Part shown: positions 25,084-34,442 of the stretch, one piece after another
How the letters are laid out: each line of letters begins with the position of its first letter
Position numbering within the stretch: the stretch's first letter is position 1
NCBI RefSeq assembly: GCF_039531165.1
Contig: NZ_BAAAPN010000059.1
Span: forward strand, 73,979 to 137,978
Reading direction: 5' to 3'
Length of the DNA stretch: 64,000 nucleotides
DNA from: Nostocoides_A vanveenii
GTDB lineage: Bacteria; Actinomycetota; Actinomycetes; Actinomycetales; Dermatophilaceae
Made by a program: the position numbers and the translations under genes
The notes under the pieces: model-generated
Database searches by the model: none
What the model saw: only the letters and a program-made list of their open reading frames with translations
What the model was told of the DNA's origin: nothing

Positions 25084-26262
25084 TCAGCGCACGCTGACCG
25101 GTGTCACTGTTCCGGTCTGCCAGTTCCACACCATCACCTGGCGCGACGGGTTGTCGGCATCGGCAACAACAGGCGCCGTGCCGGCCAGCGCGGGTTGGCG
25201 GTTCGGTTCATACAGGGTGGCCAACGCTGCGGCCGAGCTCGGGGGGTCCATGGACCGGTCGACGATGTGGATAAATCCCTCCCGGCCATCGCTCACGCTG
25301 ACCACGGCGCGTCGCCCGGTGCGGTCGATGTCATAGCTGACCAGGCTGAGCACGCCGTCTCTGCTGTCATCGGCGACCCGGAAGGTCCCCGCGGGATTGC
25401 GCACGGACACCGCCCACCCGGTTATATCCGCCGCGTCCTTGTACCACTGGCGCGAGAAGCTGACACCGGCGTTACTCGCGCGTGGGCGGCCGCTGACGTC
25501 GTAATACCCCTCGACGTCGGTGTCACGGTGCACGATCGAGACCGCGTTCGTGGCCCGGGACCACTGGTTGATGCTGCTCGAGCCGTCCATCGAATAGAAG
25601 GCGACCATCCGGGCTGATCGAGGGCTGCATGGAGCGGGCGGCTTGCTGGCTCCCCGCCGGCGTCAGCGAGACTCTCGTTGTCCGGCCCCCCGGAACATCC
25701 CGGAGGAAGACGTCGCCTGCGCGGTTCGTGTCACCGGGCACGAGATTGCCCGCGGCGGTCGCGAAGACGACATACCTGCCGTCGGCCGACATGTCGAGGT
25801 CTTCGCACCACTCAATCGTTGGCCTGGCCGGATGTCGAGACCGAGACCCGGATGATGGCGCCAGTTGTCAGGTCCGCGCGGAAGACCCCGGGCATCCGGG
25901 TGCCATCTCCCGGCACGAGGTTGGTCGCATCGGACCTGAAGGCAACATGCCGGCCGTCATCGGACACCACCGGCCACGAACTGGCCCCATCGGCCTCGGC
26001 GCCTGCGACCCCCTTGGAGATCAAGACGGGTGGTGCCCGCGACCCGATCCCGGATGAAGATGTCCGGATACTTCCCGGTGTCGTTCGGCGCGAGGCTCGT
26101 CGCCGTCGAGGCGAAGACGACGAATCGACCGGTCGCCAGAATATCGGGTTGCATCGAACTGCCGTTCCCGAGCGCGGGCGGAGCAGCTGCCGTTGGTGCG
26201 GCCCCCGCCAGTGCGGCACAGGCGGACCGGGCGGCGATCGTCCAGGAGCGGATGCTGCGCAT
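25084..26262 (-). pseudogene. Secreted TolB/WD40-like beta-propeller protein with three frameshifts
   Basis: Four minus-strand pieces form one protein when joined. They are an N-terminal signal-like segment with GRFVVFASTATSLAPNDTG, then SDDGRHVAFRSDATNLVPGD, then SADGRYVVFATAAGNLVPGD, then VAFYSMDG onward to TPVSVR. The repeated DGR-hVhF-S-a-NLVPGD blades mark a TolB-like propeller. The breaks look like a single extra C near 26050, a single extra T near 25813 (turning NDEW into ND-stop), and a small deletion near 25608. It would have been exported and bound a ligand or protein. It is a decayed gene, or less likely three sequence errors. Confidence 0.72.
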
Positions 26263-26327
26263 GGCCGAGCGTAGGCCCGGTCAGGCCTCGATGCCGACGC
26301 GCACCGGAGCCGCGGGCAGAACGGCTC

Positions 26328-27112
26328 CTACATCATCTGCGCGTGATTCTCGGTCACGAGTTCGTCGCCGATCTCGACGCCCTCAAGGTTCAGGACCTTA
26401 CGACGAATAATGTTGCTGCGCATATAGATCGCTGGAGCATCATTGGTGATGACGTGCATGGCCTCATAGATCCGATAGGCCTGCGCCGGCGCCCGATCGC
26501 TCGACCAGGCACCCACGAGGTGCGTCTGACCCACCGACAGCGAGAGCCGGTATGCCGCATCGGTCCGGTTCTCGATCTGGAGGTCGAGCGCTGGATAGGC
26601 GCACGTCGCGCCCGAAGCGAACGGCTGCGTCCGCGCGTTATCGGGGAAGACGTCATAGGTGTGCCGCCAGCGCTGCACCACCGTCAGGGGCGTATGCAGC
26701 GTCATCCAGTAGATGAGGTTGGTCAGTTGGCACAGACCGCCACCCACGCCCGGCCGAAGGGTGCCTTCGTCGAGGACCACGCCCTCGAGGAAGCCGCGCT
26801 TGGCGTTCGGATTGCCGACGAACTTCCAGAAGCCCAGTCGCTGCCCGGGGAGCAGCACGCGGCCGTCCAATGGAGAGAGACCGCGAGGCGAAGGTTGGTG
26901 ATCTTGTTGTGCTGCACCTGCATCGGCAGTCCCTGCAACCGACGCAACATCGGCGTCGAATGCTGCATCACGGCATACGGGAAATCGTCGGGAGTCGCGA
27001 CGTGGAGGTCGAGGTCGGCGCCGCAACGCCGCCACTGCCACTCACGCTTGGCGCGCCGCACCCCGGGTCCTGCCCAGCGTTACACGAACTGCCGTGCCGT
27101 GGTCGCGTCCAT
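26328..27112 (-). pseudogene. VanW family protein, disrupted
   Basis: Joined readings give a VanW-domain protein: MDATTARQFV, an in-frame TAA near 27082, then VRRAKREWQWRRCGADLDLH, QHNKITNLRLAVS, a shift, LLPGQRLGFWKFVGNP, VGGGLCQLTNLIYWMTLHTP and VGQTHLVGAWSSDRA. The shift near 26880 lies in a CTCTCTC run and looks like a 2-base slippage. If translation starts at the GTG at 27061 the nonsense codon is avoided but the frameshift remains. VanW proteins are cell-envelope proteins of unknown function named from a vancomycin cluster; no resistance is implied. Confidence 0.75.
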
Positions 27113-27224
27113 GCCCTTCTCCCCTTCGAGGCGATGCGTGTCCTTGTCACTGTGACGCACATCGTCGGGGAAAGGTTGGCGGCGCGGCGCGAGGGCCAGC
27201 GCCAAAAGGCGGCCGGTGCGGCGA

Positions 27225-27590
27225 TCAGTCCTTGGGCGCGCTGACCAGCTGGCTGCGGACTTGCTCCATATCGAGTCCCTTCACGGCCTCGATGACCTGC
27301 TTCAGGCCCGCTGCCGGCAGCGCGCCCGGCTGGTTGAAGACGAGGATGCCCTCACGGAAGGCCATCAGCGTCGGGATCGAGGTGATCTGCAACTGCGCGG
27401 CCAAGAGCTGCTCCGCCTCGGTGTCGACCTTTCCGAAGACGAGCTCCGGGTGCTCCTCGGACGCCTTCTCGAAGACCGGCGCGAACTGGCGGCACGGGCC
27501 GCACCAGGCTGCCCAGAAGTCGACCAGGATGATGTCAGTGGACATGACCGTGCTCTCAAGATCCGCGGCGGTCAGAGTGCGGGTCGCCAT
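27225..27590 (-). CDS. trxA: Thioredoxin
   Basis: 121 residues with the redox site WCGPC (29-33) in ILVDFWAAWCGPCRQFAP, the cis-Pro in SIPTLMAF, and the KVDTEAEQLLA loop. It is cytosolic (no signal). It reduces disulfides via thioredoxin reductase. ATG 27590 matches the family start. It is divergent from the LuxR-type regulator across 215 bases. Being next to a locus that makes cysteine-only peptides is suggestive for keeping precursors reduced, but that link is inference only. Confidence 0.92.
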   Translation of the reverse strand: MATRTLTAADLESTVMSTDIILVDFWAAWCGPCRQFAPVFEKASEEHPELVFGKVDTEAEQLLAAQLQITSIPTLMAFREGILVFNQPGALPAAGLKQVIEAVKGLDMEQVRSQLVSAPKD

Positions 27591-27805
27591 GAGATTCCAG
27601 CTTTCACTCGGGTGTTTTGAATGCCAACACACCAGGCCCGTCCGCACATTCCCGCGGCAGAAGTCTTTACCCAATCTTGGAACTCTCTTGGTTCCCCGGG
27701 TTTCGCGCCGTTGTTACGGTCCGAGTGCGGAACCGATGCCGACACTACCGACGAGCACTCGACTGCTGTGGGTCCGCGCCCACGGCTTGGCAGGGGGTTG
27801 CCACC
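27591..27805. promoter_or_regulatory. Divergent promoter region of thioredoxin and the LuxR regulator
   Basis: 215 bases, locally less GC-rich than its surroundings. It contains a dyad GGAAC-N7-GTTCC at about 27679-27695, a possible operator. No consensus promoter pair could be assigned securely. Confidence 0.4.
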
Positions 27806-30232
27806 ATGACACAGACGACCACGAGACGACCATTGGCGACGGGAAGTCGCACACCAGGACCTCGCCCATCCGCCCCGCCGGCACCCATAGCGCCCGAGCC
27901 AGCGGATGTCGCCGCCGAACAAGCGTATGCCGATCGGGTTGCCGCCCTTTTCGATGGCCCGCCGGGCGCAGAACCAGTGCTCGCCGTTCTCAACGGTCCG
28001 GTGGGATGTGGTGTGACCGGCATCCTGCGTCGCGCCACGACGGCCGCCGGGGTGACCAGCGGCTGGGTGCATGTGCTGCCAGGCCGCAGCGACGGCGCGC
28101 AGGGCGCGATGGCGCAGTGGACGCGTGCCGACGGGACGGGTGAGCAAGGCACGACTGCGGGCCCGAGCTTGGCCGACGTCCTCGACGAACTCAGCGGCGA
28201 ACTCCCGCCAGGTTCCGTGCTAGTGGTGGACAGCTTCCACAGCCTGACCATGGCCTCGGCCAACTCATTGATCGTGTGGAGCCACGCGGCTCGCCTGCGC
28301 GGTGTCCACGTCCTGATCGGCTTCCATCCGGCACTCGACCAAGCCGGCGTCGCTCCACTGCTCAATGTTCCGTCCACCACGACCTGGATCGATGTCCGGC
28401 CGCTGCGCGAGGAGGAGCTGCGCGCCGACCTGGCCGCCGGCCTGCCCTGGGCTGCGCCCGGGCTGCTCGACGTGGCCGTTGACGCGTGCGCAGGCTCCTC
28501 CCTGCTCCTGCGCGCCCTAAGGCGGGCCTTGGCCGGCGAGGAAAGCGTAGACGCCAACGCCCTGTCCCGGGCGCACGCGTCGGCGCTCGAGTCGGGCACC
28601 CTGCGCCTCGTCGCCGACCAAGGCCCCGACGCCCTGACTCTCGCGCTGCTCAGTGCGCTGGTGCGTCCTGTCCACAGCGCCCGGGCGGCTGCCGAACAAC
28701 TCGGGCTCCCCGGCGCAACAGCAGCCCGGCTCGAAGTTCTGCTGACCGAGTGCGGGTTGCAGCCGAATACGCGGGAGTCGGCTGGGGTCGTGCATTCCGT
28801 GCTTGCCCGACGCGCGCCGATGGACGTACGCCGCGTCGCCGCGGGACATGCGCACAGCTTGCTCTCGGCCACCGCGGGCAAGGGCCAACTCTTCCGGCTC
28901 CGAGCGACCGTCGGTGATTCCCTGACCGGGATGCTGCCCCTGGCCGAGGCTGCCTATGCGGAGGCGTGGGCGGAGGGCGATCCGGACACTGCGGCCGCGG
29001 TAGCCACGACCATGCTCACCCGGTCCGCCGACCCGGCCGAGTTGGCGTGGGCCAAGTCCGCAGCCATGCGGTGTTGGGCCGGCATCGACTGGAACGCGTT
29101 CGCCAACCACGTGGCCTGGCTCGACGAACCGGCGGTGGCCCCGTTGGTCGCCGACCTGGATTTATGCGACTGGCTGCGCCTCGAAGCGCACACCGTGGCG
29201 CGCGAGGTGTTTGGCATCAGTGGTGCTGGCGAGTTGCGTCAAGCGACCCGGCTCGCCAACCGGGCGCTTTACGGTTACGCGGCAGAACCCGATGTCAAGA
29301 ATTTGGATCAGGCAATCAGCGGGCAGGGGATTCTCAGCGTCAGCGCGCCCCTCGCCAGTCGGTTAGCTCTGGCATGGTTCGGTCTTGCCGACTACGAGGC
29401 GGCCCACCGGTGGGCGTCGGTCGCCGCGTTCACCGCCTCCGAAAGTGAACTCGCCGATTGCGCAATGGGCCACCTGGTCGGAGCACAAGCCCTGATCCGG
29501 CTCGGTCATTTCGACCAGGCCGAGCAACAGGCGCAGGCAGGTGCCGAGCTGTTCGCCGCGTTCGGCGCATCAAATTTGGAGGCGTTCGCGCGCCTGTCCG
29601 CGATCCACGCCGCCGTGGAGGCCCGGCGGCCCGTGACCGCCTTGCCCGACCCCATCGCCAACCCGCATCCGGGACTGGCCCTCTATCGCACCTACCTCGC
29701 CGCCCGCTGCGACCTGCTGGCAGGGCGCCCCGACCAGGCCGTGCGCCAGCTTTTCGAGTGCGGTCGGGCCCTGACCAAGTGCGGGGTTGTCAACCCGTCG
29801 CTCGTGAACTGGCGGCCCCACCTCGCATCGATCTTCCGCGCGAAGGGCCAGGCGGACTTCGGCCAGCACGTCGAGACAGACCTGGTCGCCGCCTGGCGCG
29901 AGTGGGCGGCGATCGAGCCCGCCGCTGCCGCCCGGCGAAGCACGGTCCTCGGTGCCCGGGCGGCAGAAGTCTTCACCGACGACGAACAGCCCGTGAGCGC
30001 CCCGACCCTCGACATGCTCTCCCCCGCTGAGCTGCGCGTCGTGGATCTCGTCGTGAAGGGGATGAGCAATCGCGACGCCGCCAAGACACTCTTCCTCAGC
30101 AAACGCACCGTCGACACACATCTGGGAAATGTCTACCGGAAGCTCAGCCTCTGTTCCCGTGAGGACCTCGTCGAGTTGATGAAAGTGCTTGCGCCCCAAC
30201 GTGGTGAGTGCGCTCTGAGCGTCTTCGGCTGA
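27806..30232 (+). CDS. Large LuxR-family transcriptional regulator with degenerate NTPase domain
   Basis: 808 residues. The C-terminal LuxR helix-turn-helix is clear: LSPAELRVVDLVVKGMSNRD then LSKRTVDTHLGNVYRKL (about 745-800). The N-terminal part resembles the STAND/AAA domain of LAL-type regulators, but the Walker A position reads GPVGCGVT (64-71) without the Lys-Thr/Ser, so ATP hydrolysis is doubtful. A Walker B-like LVVDSFHSL follows. The middle is helical and TPR-like (QAEQQAQAGAELFAAFGAS). ATG 27806 is the first start after the divergent promoter. The gene converges on the tailoring operon of the peptide cluster, so it is a candidate cluster regulator. Confidence 0.82.
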   Translation: MTQTTTRRPLATGSRTPGPRPSAPPAPIAPEPADVAAEQAYADRVAALFDGPPGAEPVLAVLNGPVGCGVTGILRRATTAAGVTSGWVHVLPGRSDGAQGAMAQWTRADGTGEQGTTAGPSLADVLDELSGELPPGSVLVVDSFHSLTMASANSLIVWSHAARLRGVHVLIGFHPALDQAGVAPLLNVPSTTTWIDVRPLREEELRADLAAGLPWAAPGLLDVAVDACAGSSLLLRALRRALAGEESVDANALSRAHASALESGTLRLVADQGPDALTLALLSALVRPVHSARAAAEQLGLPGATAARLEVLLTECGLQPNTRESAGVVHSVLARRAPMDVRRVAAGHAHSLLSATAGKGQLFRLRATVGDSLTGMLPLAEAAYAEAWAEGDPDTAAAVATTMLTRSADPAELAWAKSAAMRCWAGIDWNAFANHVAWLDEPAVAPLVADLDLCDWLRLEAHTVAREVFGISGAGELRQATRLANRALYGYAAEPDVKNLDQAISGQGILSVSAPLASRLALAWFGLADYEAAHRWASVAAFTASESELADCAMGHLVGAQALIRLGHFDQAEQQAQAGAELFAAFGASNLEAFARLSAIHAAVEARRPVTALPDPIANPHPGLALYRTYLAARCDLLAGRPDQAVRQLFECGRALTKCGVVNPSLVNWRPHLASIFRAKGQADFGQHVETDLVAAWREWAAIEPAAAARRSTVLGARAAEVFTDDEQPVSAPTLDMLSPAELRVVDLVVKGMSNRDAAKTLFLSKRTVDTHLGNVYRKLSLCSREDLVELMKVLAPQRGECALSVFG

Positions 30233-30313
30233 CACCCTTCAGCAGCCGCCCCACCCGGTGGCCTCCGGATGCACCGAGCGCGGGCACCGGTTGTGGACAT
30301 CGCGGACCCCCGC

Positions 30314-31075
30314 TCAGGCGGGCGCTGCAACCTTGTCGAAAAAGTCGGCCAGCACGGTGGCGCATCGCTCGGGTTCTTCGAGGATCGGCAGGTGGCCGGC
30401 ACCCGGAATCGTCAAGGTTGCGCAATGCGGCACCGTCGCGGCGATCAGCTCGGCGTTCGCCCGGAACTGCGGCATGTCCTCGGTGCCCACGACGAGGAGC
30501 ACTTCCGCTTCAACGCGGCCGAGCACATCGGCGTCCTGCACGGTGCGCGCCAGGGAACTCATCGCGCCGGAGCGCAACTCCTCGAATCGGTGACCCGAGA
30601 TCTCGGCCGCCATCGCGTCATACCGGGCAGGGAAGCGTCGCAGGCCGGCGAAGATGGGTGGGGGGTCGTTCATCCACAACCGCGCCAGCGCCGACCCCGG
30701 ACCGAGGTGGCCGATCTGCATCATCAGCAGCAGGTACTTCGCTCGAGCCTGCGGGTCGTCGGGCACCCCGCTGAGGGTGGGCGCGGCGAGCACGAGCCGA
30801 TCGACGAGATCGGGGCGCTCCACGGCGACCTGCAACGCAATGCTCGACCCGAAGGACAGGCCCACCAAGTCGCGAGCACCATTGCGCTCCATCTCCTGGG
30901 CCACCCCCGCGGCCCAGCCGCTCATGCTCGCCGGGGGCCGCTCGCCCGCGTTGACGCCGTGCAAGGGCAGATCGATCCCGACATGATCACGCCCCGGGAT
31001 GAGCGACCACAACTCGCGCCAGATCCGAGAGTTCATCGTGTAGCCGTGCACCCAAGAGACGGGTGTCTCGCTCAT
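30314..31075 (-). CDS. Alpha/beta hydrolase of the peptide-cluster tailoring operon
   Basis: 253 residues. The nucleophile elbow GLSFGSSIAL carries Ser, the acid is likely D in VVGTEDMPQF and the His is in GAGHLPILEEPE, giving a full Ser-Asp-His triad in the order of the family. No signal peptide. ATG 31075 overlaps the Rieske gene stop (ATGA). It is the last gene of the coupled run from 36259 down. Possible roles are ester or amide cleavage during maturation, or detoxification; the substrate is unknown. Confidence 0.85.
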   Translation of the reverse strand: MSETPVSWVHGYTMNSRIWRELWSLIPGRDHVGIDLPLHGVNAGERPPASMSGWAAGVAQEMERNGARDLVGLSFGSSIALQVAVERPDLVDRLVLAAPTLSGVPDDPQARAKYLLLMMQIGHLGPGSALARLWMNDPPPIFAGLRRFPARYDAMAAEISGHRFEELRSGAMSSLARTVQDADVLGRVEAEVLLVVGTEDMPQFRANAELIAATVPHCATLTIPGAGHLPILEEPERCATVLADFFDKVAAPA

Positions 31076-32037
31076 ACTCGGGCCCCCTGACGCCTGCGAG
31101 CGGGGGCGAGTGGGAAATGCGCGACGAAGTCGCGGAAGGCCACGACGTTGACATCCTCCGGGCCAAGGTCCCAGGTGGCGTCGGGGTCGAGATTCGCCCA
31201 GACGACGCAGTCCTGAGAGATGGCCAATCGAGAGCCGTCCACGATGTAATCCAAGGGTTGGCCGGCGTCGCCGATGACCGCGACGCGCACCTGGGTGCCG
31301 TCGGGGGTCGGGAGCGCGCCGGTGAGGATGATTGGGTCGCCGGTTCCGCTGCCGAACGACGTCGCCACGACCGTGGGGCTGAAGGCCACCGCCCGGAAGG
31401 CCGATCGGTGCGCGGCGCGCGAGCCCGATCCGCCGAGATAGTCCGCCGCCGCCTTGCGGTAGCGCAGGTCGTACCACGGATCGGCCATGGTCATGAAGTC
31501 ACCACCGATGGACAGCGTGCCGTCGGCGGCGCGCACAGTGACCATGCCCTGCAGGCTCGGCACTCCGTGCACCGTCGGGAAGTGCTCGATGTCGAAGGCG
31601 TTCTCGACGACGAACTCCACCGGGACGTCGACCGCCCGGTCGACGGCCGGCCGGATCTCCCTGCCCGTTGTGAGCCGCCGGATGGCGTCGGGAAAACCAT
31701 TGTCCCCCAATTCATCGTCGCCGAAGCGGACGAAGAGCAGCTCACCGATGTGCACCGTGTCGTATGCCTGCACACTCGGCCGGGTGGGGTGCGTCCCGAC
31801 CCGGATCAACCGGCCGTGGAAGGGGCAGACGACACAGTTGCCCCGGACGCTCCCACCGATCGCGAGGTTGGCTCCGCGGTGCGGGCACGTCGAGTCGGCC
31901 ACCTGGAACGCTGGTCCGTCGGCGCCCTCGCTTCGCACGATCATCAGCCGGCGATCACCAACGGTGACCGGGGTCAGCTCTTCGGTGATGGCAGAGGTGA
32001 AGGCCAGGAGATACCAGCCGGCGTGCAAATCCGTCAT
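31072..32037 (-). CDS. Rieske non-heme iron oxygenase
   Basis: 321 residues. The Rieske [2Fe-2S] ligands are C51-x-H53 (CPHRG) and C71-x2-H74 (CPFHG). The mononuclear iron site is ENAFDIEHFPTVH, giving D149, H152 and H157 in the D-x2-H-x4-H spacing. This is the KshA/VanA-like oxygenase layout, able to hydroxylate, demethylate or desaturate. No reductase is encoded nearby, so electrons must come from a housekeeping partner. It is coupled to its neighbours by 4-base overlaps on both sides. In this context it is a candidate tailoring enzyme for the cysteine-derived peptide. Confidence 0.9.
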   Translation of the reverse strand: MTDLHAGWYLLAFTSAITEELTPVTVGDRRLMIVRSEGADGPAFQVADSTCPHRGANLAIGGSVRGNCVVCPFHGRLIRVGTHPTRPSVQAYDTVHIGELLFVRFGDDELGDNGFPDAIRRLTTGREIRPAVDRAVDVPVEFVVENAFDIEHFPTVHGVPSLQGMVTVRAADGTLSIGGDFMTMADPWYDLRYRKAAADYLGGSGSRAAHRSAFRAVAFSPTVVATSFGSGTGDPIILTGALPTPDGTQVRVAVIGDAGQPLDYIVDGSRLAISQDCVVWANLDPDATWDLGPEDVNVVAFRDFVAHFPLAPARRRQGARV

Positions 32038-33287
32038 GCCACGTCCTTCGTCTGAGCAGTTGCCAGGATCTCGTCGCCGGCGCGAAGCCCGCTGCGGATG
32101 GCACGGTCGAGATAGGGATGTCCGACGTCGGCGTGGGTCGCCTCACCGGCAAAATGGATGCGCCCGAAGGGTTTTCGCCAGCGCGCAGCGGCCGTGCTCG
32201 AGGGATCGGGCGCCATGGTGAAGGCCCCCCGGGACCACGGCTCGGCGCTCCAATCCTGAAGCGCGACCTCGCGGGTCGGGTCCATGCGGTGGCACCCAAT
32301 ACCGGCGAGCGTCTCGGCCACCCGCTCGGGCTGCGCGGCCCAGTGTGCAGCGGTAGGAGCCTCGGTGCCCTTGGACACCAGCATCACGTGCTGCTCGCCT
32401 CGATGCCAGGTGAAGAAGCCCAGCTCCGGGTCGAAGACGAAACCGTCAGTGGTGGCCGGTGCCGCCACGGGGACGCCGGCGACCACCGCGGGTGCTGCCG
32501 GTAGCTCGCGCGCGGCGTCAACCTTGGCTTGCGGCAAACCGGCGATAACCACCGTGCCATCAGCGACCAATGGTGGGGGAGCGGTGAAAACCATTGCGCG
32601 CGAACGCCATACGGCTCCGGACGTGGTGATGGCTCGCACTCCCCCGGCCGTGGATTCGATGGCTACCACCGGAGCGCCGAATGCGATCCGCTGGCCCTCG
32701 GCGAGACGTCCGGGGATGGTGCTCAGGCCGGCGTCGAGGAGGAATTTCATTCCTGCCGGCGGGGCCAGAGCGGCATCGGCGAGTAGCCGCCCGAGGAGCA
32801 CATCACCGATCGCAACGCCGCTGACCTGCTCGACCCACTGCCGGGCGGCGAACTCCCCGGCCCCGGTGACCCCAGCCATCCGAAGGGCGGCCGAGACCGT
32901 CAGGCCACCGGCCATCGGGCCCAATCGACGCCTCAGACTGCGCAGCCGCTGATGGGCAGCCAGCGGGGCGACCAGATCGCCACGCGCGTCCAACGCATGC
33001 GTCGACCCGTCGATCCAGACCGCGCTGTCGATCAGCGCACCGTCGATCCCCGTCGCCTCCGAGTCCCGGTCGACCAGCGACCAGACGGGGTGATCGCTAC
33101 CGTGCAGCACCTGGGCGCCGAGTTCCATCGGGCGCACGCCCGGCGCTTGGTGTGTGAGCACGCGGCCGCCGACCCGTTCCCGCGCTTCGAGGACCACAAC
33201 CTCGTGACCCGCCTTCTGGATGCGGCGGGCCGCACTCAGGCCGGCGACGCCCGCGCCGACGACCACGACATCCACGTCGGGAGTCAT
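32034..33287 (-). CDS. Flavin-containing amine oxidase-like protein
   Basis: 417 residues. The N-terminal FAD fold reads VVVVGAGVAGLSAARRIQKA (GxGxxG at 11-16) followed by EARERVGGRVLTH, the amine-oxidase/desaturase signature. The C-terminal FAD motif reads GRIHFAGEATHADVGHPYLD with the conserved FAGE. It would oxidise amines or carry out dehydrogenation. Overlaps of 4 bases with the P450 upstream and the Rieske gene downstream imply coupled expression. A role as dehydrogenase or oxidative decarboxylase on the peptide is possible but not shown. Confidence 0.88.
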   Translation of the reverse strand: MTPDVDVVVVGAGVAGLSAARRIQKAGHEVVVLEARERVGGRVLTHQAPGVRPMELGAQVLHGSDHPVWSLVDRDSEATGIDGALIDSAVWIDGSTHALDARGDLVAPLAAHQRLRSLRRRLGPMAGGLTVSAALRMAGVTGAGEFAARQWVEQVSGVAIGDVLLGRLLADAALAPPAGMKFLLDAGLSTIPGRLAEGQRIAFGAPVVAIESTAGGVRAITTSGAVWRSRAMVFTAPPPLVADGTVVIAGLPQAKVDAARELPAAPAVVAGVPVAAPATTDGFVFDPELGFFTWHRGEQHVMLVSKGTEAPTAAHWAAQPERVAETLAGIGCHRMDPTREVALQDWSAEPWSRGAFTMAPDPSSTAAARWRKPFGRIHFAGEATHADVGHPYLDRAIRSGLRAGDEILATAQTKDVA

Positions 33288-34441
33288 GCCAGGTCCAGGA
33301 CGGTCGAGATCGGACGGCGAGGGAACGCACTGGCTTGCCAGACAAGGGGTTTGGCACGCAGCGCGATCTGCGGATGTGCACTCAGCAGCGTCGTCAACAG
33401 CACGGGGAGCGCCGCGCGCACCAGTCCGGCGCCCAGGCAGTAGTGCGGTCCGGCGCCGAAGGCGAGGTGGTCGCGAGGGTGGTCGCGATCGGCCCGGATC
33501 TCCCCAGGCGCGTCAAAGCCCGACGGATCGCGATCCGCCGATCCGATGTGCACGAGAACCTGGGTTCCGGCAGGCACGATCCCCGAGGGCAACGCCACAT
33601 CGCGATCCGCCCGCCGGGAGACGAAGGGAATGGGCGTATGCCAGCGGATCGCGTCCTCGCACCACCGTGCCGCGAAGCCCTTCTCGCGCACGATCCGAGC
33701 GCGCAGTTCGGGATCGCCCAGGACACGATGCACCGCGACGGTCGTCAACTCCGCCAGCGGTGACCAGCCGCCGACCGTGGCCAGCGTGATGATTCCCAGG
33801 GCGTCGGGCCGATCCAGTCCGCTCGCGGCCAATTGCGCCAGCGGACTGCCGGCGAGGGCGGCGTCCATCAACTCGTCGGCGAAAGCGTGCAGGGCAGCTA
33901 CGGCATCCTGGCCGGCGCGTGCCGAAGCCGGCCGGGGCATCGGATCCAGCGCCACCGCGACTGCGCGTGCGTGCCTGTCGAAGGAGGCGACCTGGTCAGG
34001 CGGGATGCCGAGCACGGTGGTCAGGACGCGGGTGGCATAGGGCTCGCTGACATCCCGGGTCAGGTCGCTGCCCGAATGCAACGGCGCGACAACCGCACCG
34101 GCCGCTGCAGCCAGCCCGGGGAGCACCCGGCGCAGGGCGGGCGGGCCGAGCAGGGCAGCGCCCGGGCGGCGCAGGCTGTGGTGCTGCGGCCCATCGGTAT
34201 TCAGCATGGAGACTGGCGCGCCGGATGCCTCCACGCGACGGGCCTGACCGCCGGCCGCGGTGAAAGCGGGCTCGATGAAGACTGCAGCACAATCCTCGTA
34301 GCGGGTCAGGACGATCAGATCCGTCCCCGCGAGGGCATGCAGCGGGTCGTTCTCGCGCAGCCAGGCCAGCGTGGGCTCGGGATTGAGCAGGAAGGCGAAG
34401 GAGAAGAGCGGCGCCACGGGTGAGTGTGTGGCAACGGACAT
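33284..34441 (-). CDS. Cytochrome P450 with atypical oxygen-activation motifs
   Basis: 385 residues, short for the family. The heme-binding loop FGAGPHYCLG (328-337, axial Cys C335) and PIPFVSRRADRDVAL are clear. The K-helix ExxR motif is DAIR (263-266), with Asp in place of Glu. The I-helix AGxxT block is replaced by VGGWSPLAEL (223-232), so the acid-alcohol pair used for O2 activation is missing. Heme binding seems preserved, but the chemistry may be unusual (for example peroxide- or radical-type). It starts 1 base after the ABC permease stop and overlaps the flavoprotein gene by 4. Confidence 0.88.
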   Translation of the reverse strand: MSVATHSPVAPLFSFAFLLNPEPTLAWLRENDPLHALAGTDLIVLTRYEDCAAVFIEPAFTAAGGQARRVEASGAPVSMLNTDGPQHHSLRRPGAALLGPPALRRVLPGLAAAAGAVVAPLHSGSDLTRDVSEPYATRVLTTVLGIPPDQVASFDRHARAVAVALDPMPRPASARAGQDAVAALHAFADELMDAALAGSPLAQLAASGLDRPDALGIITLATVGGWSPLAELTTVAVHRVLGDPELRARIVREKGFAARWCEDAIRWHTPIPFVSRRADRDVALPSGIVPAGTQVLVHIGSADRDPSGFDAPGEIRADRDHPRDHLAFGAGPHYCLGAGLVRAALPVLLTTLLSAHPQIALRAKPLVWQASAFPRRPISTVLDLA

Positions 34442-34442
34442 C

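Noticed and set aside
26328..27112. Vancomycin resistance gene
   Set aside because: VanW domain proteins are named from a resistance cluster but have no proven resistance role; this copy is also disrupted and no vanHAX genes are present.
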